A stretch of 64,000 nt of DNA, from positions 2,728,001-2,792,000 of the forward strand of contig NZ_CP172312.1 in NCBI RefSeq assembly GCF_047946665.1, written 5' to 3'. Position 1 is the first letter of the stretch. Each line of letters starts with the position of its first letter. Under the pieces are notes generated by a model. The model was not told the origin of the DNA. It saw only the letters and a program-made list of their open reading frames with translations, and did no database searches. Shown piece after piece: positions 1-8,053 of the stretch. The stretch comes from Allohahella sp002354735. GTDB lineage: Bacteria > Pseudomonadota > Gammaproteobacteria > Pseudomonadales > Oleiphilaceae. A program made the position numbers and the translations under genes.

Positions 1-1
1 A

Positions 2-1186
2 GCGGTTCCACCTCGCATCCGCAATAGCAGCGCCATCGTCAACAGCAGGGCTTCCACTGGAACTGCCACGCAAGATTCAGCCGCCGAGTTCGCAGACACG
101 TTCTTCGCCCACGAAGTTCAGAGTCTCGCGCTGCCCGACATTCAGTGGCCAGATCTCACCAACGCCGATGGCGACACGCTCGCAGCAGTCTGGTCCGCTC
201 TCAGTGCAAGCGATCATCGCGCAGCACTCCAAGCGCTCCAGACCCAGGCCGATGATCTCGCCCTGGGGGATTGGGGTACGCTGCAGCTCTGCCAACACCT
301 CCTCCGCAAAAGCGATGACAATCGCAGAAACGCGCACTGCTGGTTTCTTCTCAACAGGCTTGGCTATGATCTGCGGGTCGGCTATGACGGCGACTCGATT
401 TTTCTGCTCCTGCCGGCCTCGATACCGGTGTATGGCAAGAGTTTTGTCCGCCTCGGCAACAAACAATTTTATATCGTTGCAGACAGCGGTCGTGGTGATC
501 AAAGCAATCGCCAGATCCGCGCGTATGAGCGCTCCTCAAATCAGGATTTACGCGACTTCGACCTGAGTCTGCAAACGATCATGAAGGCTTCCGGAAATAC
601 CCGATCCCTGGTGGTAACAGGCGCTGCAGAAAATGGTCAGTCCGAGATCGCTCTCGCCTTCGATGTCGGCCGCAGTGCCTTACTGGCGACTCATCCACAA
701 ATCGATCTGAAGTGGTATTTTACAGCGCCGCCAGGTGCACCGACTGCCGAGAGTCTCAGTGCTGCTTTAGCACCCGGCCTTGCTCGACTGAGTGAACGTG
801 AAGCCATTAACCATCTGCTGCACTTCGTGCAGAACAGTTTCGCTTATCAGACAGATCAGGAACAGTTTGGCGAAGAGCGCTATCTCCTGGCTGAAGAGAG
901 CCTGAACTATGGCGTCAACGACTGTGAAGACCGCTCAATTCTTCTGGCGTGGTTGCTTCATGACCTGCTCGCACTGGATGTGCTCGTATTGGATTATCCC
1001 GGGCATGTCGCGCTGGCAGTACGCACCCCCGTCCTGAAAGACGATTCATTTGTGGTTCAAGATGGAAAGAAATATGTAGTGTTGGACCCGACCTATATCG
1101 GTGCCGATGCCGGCATGGTCATGCCAGCCGTAGCTGCAATTTCGCCAGACCTGTTCCCTGCCAAGTACGCCTATCACCGGAACTGA
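2..1186 (+). CDS. transglutaminase-like cysteine protease, 5' partial
   Basis: The reading frame is open from the first bases of the window, so the start lies upstream; about 394 residues are visible. The C-terminal third carries a transglutaminase-like papain-fold core: the catalytic Cys in NDCEDRS (codon 923-925), a His in PGHVALAV (about 1004) and an Asp in LDPTY (about 1085), in the canonical Cys-His-Asp order. The N-terminal half matches nothing I recognise. In this fold family such proteins are usually peptidases or amidases, often acting on envelope substrates. It is followed at 147 bp by an LPP20-type lipoprotein and an MltC-like transglycosylase, which suggests an envelope role. Substrate and localisation cannot be read because the N-terminus is missing. 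The fold is fairly sure; the function is open. Confidence 0.75.
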   Translation, partial: AVPPRIRNSSAIVNSRASTGTATQDSAAEFADTFFAHEVQSLALPDIQWPDLTNADGDTLAAVWSALSASDHRAALQALQTQADDLALGDWGTLQLCQHLLRKSDDNRRNAHCWFLLNRLGYDLRVGYDGDSIFLLLPASIPVYGKSFVRLGNKQFYIVADSGRGDQSNRQIRAYERSSNQDLRDFDLSLQTIMKASGNTRSLVVTGAAENGQSEIALAFDVGRSALLATHPQIDLKWYFTAPPGAPTAESLSAALAPGLARLSEREAINHLLHFVQNSFAYQTDQEQFGEERYLLAEESLNYGVNDCEDRSILLAWLLHDLLALDVLVLDYPGHVALAVRTPVLKDDSFVVQDGKKYVVLDPTYIGADAGMVMPAVAAISPDLFPAKYAYHRN

Positions 1187-1333
1187 ACAAAAATTCTGAA
1201 AAAGTTGATGCCGTATTGTCACGCCGGTGGCTCATTTTGATCCGCTGTCCGTCCAACAAGCACATCCTCAGATCCAGGAATTCAATAGAAGCAACCCGAT
1301 CCTTTGTGATCAGACATCGAACCAGGAGTTCAA

Positions 1334-1936
1334 ATGAACACATCCAGCAGCCTCAAGAAACTCGCACTGATTGTCAGCATTTCCACTTTGGCAGCCTGCG
1401 CCTCGCAACAGCAGGTACCTGAAGCACCGGTAGCTCAGCAATCAAGCCTGCCCGACTGGGTCATGATGCCAGTCGTGGAAAATGGTATCGCCGATACCCA
1501 ATGTGTCGCTTCCAAGCCTGGCATCGGCCTCAATTATCTAAAGAGCACAGCAACTTCGTTGGCACGAGCAGAGCTTGCCAAGCAGATCGATATCAAGGTC
1601 AAGGCCATGGACAAGACTTACCAGCGAATGGCAGACACTAATGAAGGACTATCCGTTGGCAGCTCATTCGAATCAGTATCGAAGCAGGTCACAGAAAAGA
1701 ATCTGGCTGGTAGCCGGGCGATCAAGATGGACTACGTGACCATGGCCGATAACACCCAGAATTTCTGCGTAATGATGGCAATGTCTCCAGAGGTTACCAA
1801 AGCGCTGTTCAAGGATCTCGTTCAGGCTTCTGGCAATCAGAGTCTTTCCCCACAGAATGAAGCCGTGCTGTATGAGCGGTTCCTTGCTGAAAAAGCTGCA
1901 AAAGAGCTGGATGCCGAGTTCGAGAGCAGTAATTAA
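1334..1936 (+). CDS. LPP20-family lipoprotein
   Basis: A 200-residue lipoprotein. The N-terminus has Lys-Lys, a hydrophobic stretch and the lipobox LAAC (Cys about residue 22), so signal peptidase II processing and lipidation are expected. Residue +2 is Ala, which fits outer-membrane sorting. The mature part begins with a linker and then LPDWVMMP...GIADTQCVA followed by an Ala-rich helix (SLARAELAKQ), the LPP20 pattern seen in outer-membrane-associated lipoproteins. AGGAG sits 6 bases before the ATG. It lies between the transglutaminase-like gene and the lytic transglycosylase gene on the same strand, and a related domain seems to recur in the gene at 4247. Its precise role is unknown. Confidence 0.8.
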   Translation: MNTSSSLKKLALIVSISTLAACASQQQVPEAPVAQQSSLPDWVMMPVVENGIADTQCVASKPGIGLNYLKSTATSLARAELAKQIDIKVKAMDKTYQRMADTNEGLSVGSSFESVSKQVTEKNLAGSRAIKMDYVTMADNTQNFCVMMAMSPEVTKALFKDLVQASGNQSLSPQNEAVLYERFLAEKAAKELDAEFESSN

Positions 1937-1993
1937 GCACTGCGTTATCCGAATCTGATTCAATTAACGGTTCTCGTCGAAAGGACGTTCATC

Positions 1994-3391
1994 ATGCGTA
2001 TCTCTGGAATTCACCAACTGGTGCCTTCAGTACTGGCAGTCGCTTTACTGTTGCCGGCCATTCCGATGGCCAATGCGGACGATCCTTTCGCCGAACTTGA
2101 ATCTGCTACTGCCCCCAGCGCTAAGGCTGCCGCGGAGCAGGAAGCAGCCGCTGACGAGTTTCAGGCTTATATGAATTCTCATCAGACAGAGTTTGATGAG
2201 TACAAGACGAAGCTGCTTGCGGAATATGCAGCCTATTCAAAAATTGCGACAGAAGAGACCGAGCGGTATAGCGCAGCGCTGCAGAAGGTCTGGGATGAGC
2301 CCCAACTGTCAGGTCCCAAAGTCTGGGTCGACTATTCCGGCGATCTCAAAGAGCGAAACTCGGTAGATTTCGAAAAGAAGGCCATAACAATTTCAACTGT
2401 CGTGGAAGCCGACGGCAAGGGCGTGAGCGATGAGCGCCTGGGCGAACGGCTGAAAGCACTTCTCACCAAGAATCAGGCTCAAGCCTTTTCTGATGACAAG
2501 ATTGCACAGGCGATTGAGAAGCGAAGCAAGGCTGAACTGACGATGCTGCAGACGGCCGAGGTCGAACCGGAGCCGATTCTGCTGCCTTTCGTTTCTGAAG
2601 AGGCTGAACCCAGCAAGGAGAAAGTGGACGCTATCGTGAGCGACCTCGTTGCCAAACAGAGCCGCACGGAGAGCACCAACAAACTGGGACAGCGCGTCGT
2701 CACGATTGAGGTCCCTCTTGGACCCGAGGCTTCTGAGACTGAGCCGGAAGCGAAGGTGGTTCCAGAGCCCAAGGCAGCGCCCGCACCGCGCCAGATGGCC
2801 GATGCACGCATGAACCATCTGCCTAAAGCTGCGCGGGTGCTCGAGGGCGATGTCAACACCTTTGCAAAAAGCGCGAAGATGGATGCAGCGCTGGTATACG
2901 CCATTATCGAAACCGAGTCGGCATTCAATCCGATGGCGAAGTCGCCGATACCTGCGTATGGCCTGATGCAAATCGTTCCCGGCTCGGCGGGCATCGATGC
3001 TACGGAACAGCTGTTTGGCAAAGGTAGAGTCCTGGCACCGTCATATCTGTACACGCAGGACAAGAACATCGAGATCGGCGCCACCTACCTGAACATTCTG
3101 TACTATCGCTACCTCAAGGGCGTGAACGACCCGCTTAGCAGGCTGTATTGTTCCATCGCGGCTTACAATACTGGCGCAGGAAACGTCGCCAAGGCCTTTA
3201 TTGGCACCACTCGGTTGGGTGCCGCCTTGCCGAAGATCAACGCGCTGTCTCCGCAACAGGTCTACGATCACCTTGTCCAGAACCTGCCTTACGAAGAAAC
3301 GAGGCATTACCTGCAGCGTGTCGTTAGCCGCATGGACAAGTATCGAACCAGCGACGCGCCTCTGATTGGATCTCTCGCCGATGTCGATTGA
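1994..3391 (+). CDS. MltC-like membrane-associated lytic murein transglycosylase
   Basis: A 465-residue exported protein with a Sec signal peptide ending near ANA (residues 27-29). Residues about 50-200 resemble the N-terminal DUF3393 domain of MltC (KVWVDYSGDLKERNSVDFEK, then a beta-rich segment). A Pro/Glu/Ala-rich linker follows at about 240-275. The C-terminal SLT domain has the catalytic Glu in IIETESAFNP, the AYGLMQIVP motif and CSIAAYNTGAGN. The reaction would be non-hydrolytic cleavage of the MurNAc-GlcNAc bond, giving 1,6-anhydro ends. Unlike E. coli MltC no lipobox is visible, so it is probably periplasmic. It is somewhat longer than classical MltC because of the linker. It overlaps the next gene by 11 bases, suggesting co-translation. 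Confidence 0.85.
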   Translation: MRISGIHQLVPSVLAVALLLPAIPMANADDPFAELESATAPSAKAAAEQEAAADEFQAYMNSHQTEFDEYKTKLLAEYAAYSKIATEETERYSAALQKVWDEPQLSGPKVWVDYSGDLKERNSVDFEKKAITISTVVEADGKGVSDERLGERLKALLTKNQAQAFSDDKIAQAIEKRSKAELTMLQTAEVEPEPILLPFVSEEAEPSKEKVDAIVSDLVAKQSRTESTNKLGQRVVTIEVPLGPEASETEPEAKVVPEPKAAPAPRQMADARMNHLPKAARVLEGDVNTFAKSAKMDAALVYAIIETESAFNPMAKSPIPAYGLMQIVPGSAGIDATEQLFGKGRVLAPSYLYTQDKNIEIGATYLNILYYRYLKGVNDPLSRLYCSIAAYNTGAGNVAKAFIGTTRLGAALPKINALSPQQVYDHLVQNLPYEETRHYLQRVVSRMDKYRTSDAPLIGSLADVD

Positions 3392-4241
3392 TGAATTACA
3401 GAAGACTGCTTTCCGGGCTGAGCTGAAAGAAGAGCTGGCGAAAGATCTCCGCGACTTCGTCGCCAGCGAAGTCGATGAAGAAGTTGATGAAGAAATGAGC
3501 AAGCGGGCGCTGAACGGCGCTTACTGGACGAGGTTTAGAAGCATTTTTTTTGCTGTGGCCGCGACTATCATCGCTCTGGGGCAGTTCTCCGAAGCAGTCA
3601 CGCTCATCGAAGGCAGTGTGGTTCAACTCAAGTCGAGGCTGACACATAGCGTAGAGTACGAGCTGTTGGACCAGATCCACGTCGGCAACACGGAAGGCTA
3701 TATCGAGAACCTGTTGGGACAACCACAGGTCTCCAAAGCCATTGATGATGGAATAGAGGCGAGGTATTACTACAACGATAAATTTTTGCTGACAATCTTC
3801 GTCGCTGATAAGCGGGTAGCCGCCCACTTTGTGGTGCCACTCAAGAACGACTTCACCCCGGTTGTCGTTGAGAATGACAATACAGATTTTGAGCTGCAAC
3901 AGTCAGTTTTTTCGGCGTATCCAGCCAACCCGAAGACCTACGTCGTCGACCACTCCAACACTGTCAGCTATTACCTCGAAGAACTCGACTCCGGTAAAGC
4001 CGGTCTTTTCTTCCATACCTATCTGGGATATGTGTCGTTTACACAGAAACCGGCTGACCAGCATCTCGTTTCCCTGTATGAAGCCGTTGTACACGGTGAT
4101 ATCGATTCAGAGTTAGCTGTGCAGTCGAAACTCCGGGAGAACTCATCGCCGAATCTCCACGGACGAGGTACCCTCGATCTTGTGCTGATTCAGAAAGGCA
4201 TTCTTACAGGCGCTGAATTCGCCAACTATTTCGGCCGCTAG
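3381..4241 (+). CDS. membrane-anchored protein of unknown function
   Basis: A 286-residue protein from an ATG that overlaps the transglycosylase stop by 11 bases; a TTG 15 bases earlier is also in frame. The first 45 residues are charged and include a Glu/Asp-rich run (EVDEEVDEEM). One transmembrane helix follows (about FFAVAATIIALGQF, residues 57-70), then a soluble domain of about 210 residues with alternating beta-strand patterns. The bitopic topology would place that domain in the periplasm if the N-terminus stays inside. I do not recognise the family. The tight coupling to a murein hydrolase suggests a partner or regulator of envelope remodelling; this is inference. Confidence 0.7.
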   Translation: MSIDELQKTAFRAELKEELAKDLRDFVASEVDEEVDEEMSKRALNGAYWTRFRSIFFAVAATIIALGQFSEAVTLIEGSVVQLKSRLTHSVEYELLDQIHVGNTEGYIENLLGQPQVSKAIDDGIEARYYYNDKFLLTIFVADKRVAAHFVVPLKNDFTPVVVENDNTDFELQQSVFSAYPANPKTYVVDHSNTVSYYLEELDSGKAGLFFHTYLGYVSFTQKPADQHLVSLYEAVVHGDIDSELAVQSKLRENSSPNLHGRGTLDLVLIQKGILTGAEFANYFGR

Positions 4242-4246
4242 CCCGC

Positions 4247-5347
4247 ATGGCTAGGTACGACGGGCGGAGCAGGAACAAACAGGCAGCGTTTCAAAGCGGA
4301 GCACTTGCCCTGGTGTCGATTGCGATAACGCTGTTTGGGCTGGCGGTCTCTGCCAATGCCGAGGAAGCGCCGTGCTGGATGGAGACACTCGTCACGCCGG
4401 GCAATCTTGGGCAGATCGGTATCGCACGAAACATCCACACCGGCGGCACCCCACCGAAAGCACTGAGTGAAATGCGTGCCATTAGCGGGCTCTGTAATAC
4501 CCTGGCAATGGCTTGTGATGATGATTTCCTGAAAAAAACACGGGACGAAAAGCTATTGGCTGGTCGCCCGCTCTTTTTCGATAGCTTTATACGAAATGGG
4601 CAGATATATGCCTACGCTGCGTTTTCTCCAGTAGATACGAAACAATGCAAAGCATCCGCTTGCCGCATCGATGACTGTGATCCTGCCTGGCTCTGCAGTG
4701 GTGCTGTTGAGAGCAAGCCAGCATTACTCGGGATAAGTTATCGATCTATGAGCACTTATCGCCAAACCCTCAATGCGATGGAAAACGCACTTCTACAAGC
4801 GGAGTACATGTTCGGCGTCGATGTGGAAGCCAGTTCTGAACTGAATCAGGGTCGGATCGGCGAGCAGAACTATCTGATCTACCATCAGGAAGGCAATGTC
4901 GATACTGGTGCGCGTGAAGTTCTGCCCTTTCACATTGCACATCAGTGCGAGTCCGGAGACACGCTTTATCAGCAGGTCGTACTCGATCTTTCGTTGGAGG
5001 AAAAAATCAGACTCGACAATGGTGATCTCGGCTGGGTCAACAACCCCAAACACCTCGGATTGGATGGGGCTGTAGGTATCATCGACAAGCGCGCAGCATC
5101 CGGGCTGGTATCAGATCAGGTCAAACTCGCCATCAAACAGGCGGCTATTCAGCTGGCCTTCGAGAAGAGTACTGATGTCACTGAGGATAATCTCGTCGTC
5201 ACCTCGGATGCTGCTGGCTTGGTGCATATCACCAAAATCAATCAACAGACGAACAACAGTCTCAAGGCTCGTGTCATGCGCATCCGCTTTGACCGACCAG
5301 AAGGTGCAGCCTTACGCGCTATGGCCTGGCTGGTCATCATTCCCTAG
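4247..5347 (+). CDS. secreted protein with LPP20-like segments
   Basis: A 366-residue exported protein starting 5 bp after the previous stop. The signal peptide (hydrophobic core ALVSIAITLFGLAV) probably ends at ANA before EEAPCW. After it comes CWMETLVTP...QIGIARNIHTGG, an Ala/Met-containing helix and Cys residues, the same layout as the lipoprotein at 1334. A second similar segment follows at about residue 160 (LGISYRSMSTYRQTLNAMENA). Eight or more cysteines suggest disulfides in the periplasm. It ends this tightly spaced group. I recognise no enzymatic motif. The LPP20 resemblance is by eye and needs a profile search. Confidence 0.7.
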   Translation: MARYDGRSRNKQAAFQSGALALVSIAITLFGLAVSANAEEAPCWMETLVTPGNLGQIGIARNIHTGGTPPKALSEMRAISGLCNTLAMACDDDFLKKTRDEKLLAGRPLFFDSFIRNGQIYAYAAFSPVDTKQCKASACRIDDCDPAWLCSGAVESKPALLGISYRSMSTYRQTLNAMENALLQAEYMFGVDVEASSELNQGRIGEQNYLIYHQEGNVDTGAREVLPFHIAHQCESGDTLYQQVVLDLSLEEKIRLDNGDLGWVNNPKHLGLDGAVGIIDKRAASGLVSDQVKLAIKQAAIQLAFEKSTDVTEDNLVVTSDAAGLVHITKINQQTNNSLKARVMRIRFDRPEGAALRAMAWLVIIP

Positions 5348-5551
5348 CTTCACGCCCATCAATTGAAAACAATTGTTAAATCTCCCGTCACAACATGGAA
5401 GCCCAAACTTCTCCTCTGTAAAGTGTGCGCAGCATCGCGGTGATCATTATTCCCACTGCGAAATGCTCATAACAATCTAGTTACCGCCGAAACCCCCAGG
5501 TAGTCCAGACGATCATGTTTGGACGCAGTTACTTTTTTGGACGACGGATTA

Positions 5552-6034
5552 ATGATGAATAAACTTGCAATGACGGCCGCTGCAGTCGCCGTTCTAGGTC
5601 TGAGCGCGTGCGCTTCAATTGTTAGCGACGCCGACTACCCGGTCACTATTTCGAGCTATCCTGCGGAGGCAACCTATACCGTAGTGAATAAAAAGGGTGC
5701 GACAATTCATCAAGGCGTTACGCCTTCGATAGTCACTCTTCCCTCCGGTGCCGGCTACTTTTCTGGAGAGCGATATCACGTCACGGTCACAAAGGAAGGT
5801 TACGAGGCCACTTCGCTTGTAATGGATACCGACCTTGATGGCTGGTATTTTGGCAATCTCGTGCTTGGCGGCATATTGGGTGCACTTATTGTGGATCCCA
5901 TTACTGGCGCGATGTGGAGACTGCCGGATTCGCTTGACACGACACTGCAGCCGTCTCCGGTTCAGCCAATCGCTTCGGCCACTGCACCAGTTCCGGTGGC
6001 CATGAGCGAACAAGCGGTTACCGCAGCGCCCTAA
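5552..6034 (+). CDS. PEGA-like outer-membrane lipoprotein
   Basis: About 160 residues from the first of two adjacent ATGs (5552, 5555); an upstream in-frame TTG at 5519 is less likely because the signal peptide starts at MMNKLAMT. The lipobox is LSAC. The mature part begins VTISSYPAEATYTVVNKKGATIHQG and continues to YHVTVTKEGYE, a beta-sandwich pattern like PEGA domains, which often bind envelope structures. A glycine-rich hydrophobic segment (FGNLVLGGILGALIVDPITGAMW) is typical of small lipoproteins annotated as structural. Its stop overlaps that of the convergent mksE-like gene (TAA against TAG on opposite strands), leaving no room for a terminator. Confidence 0.75.
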   Translation: MMNKLAMTAAAVAVLGLSACASIVSDADYPVTISSYPAEATYTVVNKKGATIHQGVTPSIVTLPSGAGYFSGERYHVTVTKEGYEATSLVMDTDLDGWYFGNLVLGGILGALIVDPITGAMWRLPDSLDTTLQPSPVQPIASATAPVPVAMSEQAVTAAP

Positions 6035-6627
6035 CTCTCTTCGCTATAGGTGGTCACGAGCTGGTTTAAAAAGCTCATGCCAGCGGAGCTGAGGAAATAG
6101 CGCTCGGCTCCGCTTCGGAAGGCAAAGTTACGACGCACAAGAAACTCCATCGTTTCGCCCCAGCCTTTGTCGAAGCGCGCCGTGCGCAGAATATCGTTGT
6201 ACTCGTCATCTGCAGCCATGGCGGCGAGATCGTCATCTTTCAGCCCTGCATCAGGCCTGCCGAGATACATAAGATCCCGGCCAGTCCTGGCAAAATACCG
6301 GCCGATCAATAGCAGCGCCACCTGAATCTTCAGAGCGTTCTCATCATGCTCATCAGTTTCGTCCTCCGAAGTCTCCCTGATATAAAAGAAGCCACCGGCT
6401 TCACTAAAATGTAATTCGTAACCGAGGTGCGCATACAGCTCAGTAAAATGAGAGAGATGATTGAACACGAGGTTATACAGTGGGTTGTCTTCCCGCTCGG
6501 CTGTATGAACGTTCCACAGTTCGCGCAGCACAACCTTACCGGCTGTCAGCTCCCGGTAAACCGCCGCACTCTGCTTCGGCAGAATTCCTGTGAAGCTTGA
6601 TCGCTGCTGTTCTGTTGCTTCACTCAC
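6031..6627 (-). CDS. mksE: condensin subunit MksE/JetB-like
   Basis: A 198-residue acidic protein, last in a minus-strand run. In MukBEF, MksBEF and Wadjet complexes the MukE/MksE/JetB subunit is a winged-helix dimer (KITE) that binds the kleisin and DNA. Here the size, the position directly after a kleisin-like gene and the segment LLLIGRYFARTGRDLMYL followed by a C-terminal winged-helix-like region (MEFLVRRNFAFRSGAERYFLSSAGMSFLNQL) support that role. The start is a GTG overlapping the kleisin stop by 8 bases, so translation is coupled. Primary sequence conservation is low in this family, so the assignment rests mainly on context. Confidence 0.7.
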   Translation of the reverse strand: MSEATEQQRSSFTGILPKQSAAVYRELTAGKVVLRELWNVHTAEREDNPLYNLVFNHLSHFTELYAHLGYELHFSEAGGFFYIRETSEDETDEHDENALKIQVALLLIGRYFARTGRDLMYLGRPDAGLKDDDLAAMAADDEYNDILRTARFDKGWGETMEFLVRRNFAFRSGAERYFLSSAGMSFLNQLVTTYSEES

Positions 6628-8053
6628 CTGATAGTGCTCCGTTCAACTGATGGGATGGCTCTTGAGCTGCTTCGAGTTGCCTGCGCCTGTAAACGAATTT
6701 TTGACCATTCTCATGGCTCAGCGTTCTGAATCTATTCACAGTGACCACTCGCCGCCCGTTTATTGAGCCGTTAGAAAGCCGATTCAGCGCGCCAAGTAGG
6801 TCGGCAAACGAATAGCCTTCGATGAAGCCTTCCAGGCGACCATGCAGCTCCCGCACGAGGTCTGAACTCGATCTCAACTCAAGGGTATCAATCCACTGAA
6901 ACAGCTTCTCGATTCTGCGGATATCCGTTAGAGCTGGTGTTGACGAAGCAGACAGCTGCGGGAGCTCAGGTGCCTGCGCAGCTCGCTGCAGATCGGATAG
7001 ACGTAGTTCGATTTCGGAAAACAATACCTGAAAATAGCTGACGCTCTCCCCAAACGCATACGGCTTCGGGCGAGAATGACCTTTCAGGCCGCTCATGAAA
7101 CCACTGTCTTGAATAAAGTCCTGAGCGCTCAGACGGGTTTTCCTCAGATCCTGAGTCTGTGTCTCCCGATGCAGGGCCTGGAGCCGTTCGAAATGATGCG
7201 CCATCGCGTTGTACTGCAGCATGCCCTGCCTGGTCTTACGCAAAAAATTGTCAACTTCACGGGCGACCACTTCGATCGGTCGATGCATGGCATTGAGACT
7301 GAGCGCAGCCCTGAACAGCTGATTCGCGGCAGCTTCCCATCCGTTTCTGTCGAGCAGGCTCTTGATCGATTCGAGGGTAGCCAGAAGGTTATCACCATCC
7401 TCGAGACAGGTATCAGGATTGAGGAAGGCCAATGTCGGCTTGAGGTGACGCTCGTATAGGTGGACGATCTGCTGCAGTAGTGTCTGCCTGAACTGGGCGA
7501 ACTGTTCAGGTGATCGACTGGCTTTCGCAGAGACGGCCGCCAGATCGCTACTGATTCGTTGCATGCGGTCGATATTCTGCCGTAGCAATCCAATAAGTTG
7601 ACTCACCTGTTCGTTCAGATCATCGATCAGCTCTACAAAATCCGGGTCTGCTCTGTGAAAGCTGGACACAAGTAAGCGGGCCTGGGAGTCCCATAAGCCG
7701 ACGAGGCGGGTCCGCAGGCGCGCATCAGTCAGCTCCTGATACAAGGAAGCATTGCAGGCACGCAGCAAACCGATCAGTGGCTCCTGGAACACCAGACGCT
7801 TCTCACCCTCGACATTGTCGATATCGACGACCAGGGTCGACTGAAACAGGTTATCGCTACTGAAGGCTCTGATGAGACGCAGTCGCTCACGAGCCTTCAT
7901 GCTATCCGTATATTCGACGACCGCGTGCGTCAGATCCGACTCCCTGACGAAGCGCTCGCCAGCTCGATCCATGTGCTGGATCAGGCTGAACATGACACCG
8001 GGGTGCTCAAACAGTATCCGCGTCGTTTCGAGTGTACTGAATCGTTTACCCAC
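6620..8053 (-). CDS. mksF: condensin kleisin subunit MksF/JetA-like
   Basis: A 477-residue protein. I start it at a GTG (VGKRFSTLETTR) that overlaps the SMC stop by 8 bases; the longer open frame to 8236 only shadows the SMC gene. An N-terminal winged-helix-like region (LFEHPGVMFSLIQHM) is followed by long amphipathic helices (residues about 130-330) and a C-terminal winged-helix-like part (GRLEGFIEGYSFADLLGALNRLSN). This is the layout of MukF/MksF/JetA kleisins that bridge the SMC heads. It sits between the SMC ATPase and MksE-like genes. The order SMC-kleisin-KITE differs from the usual mksF-mksE-mksB and jetA-jetB-jetC order. Confidence 0.7.
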   Translation of the reverse strand: MGKRFSTLETTRILFEHPGVMFSLIQHMDRAGERFVRESDLTHAVVEYTDSMKARERLRLIRAFSSDNLFQSTLVVDIDNVEGEKRLVFQEPLIGLLRACNASLYQELTDARLRTRLVGLWDSQARLLVSSFHRADPDFVELIDDLNEQVSQLIGLLRQNIDRMQRISSDLAAVSAKASRSPEQFAQFRQTLLQQIVHLYERHLKPTLAFLNPDTCLEDGDNLLATLESIKSLLDRNGWEAAANQLFRAALSLNAMHRPIEVVAREVDNFLRKTRQGMLQYNAMAHHFERLQALHRETQTQDLRKTRLSAQDFIQDSGFMSGLKGHSRPKPYAFGESVSYFQVLFSEIELRLSDLQRAAQAPELPQLSASSTPALTDIRRIEKLFQWIDTLELRSSSDLVRELHGRLEGFIEGYSFADLLGALNRLSNGSINGRRVVTVNRFRTLSHENGQKFVYRRRQLEAAQEPSHQLNGALSGE

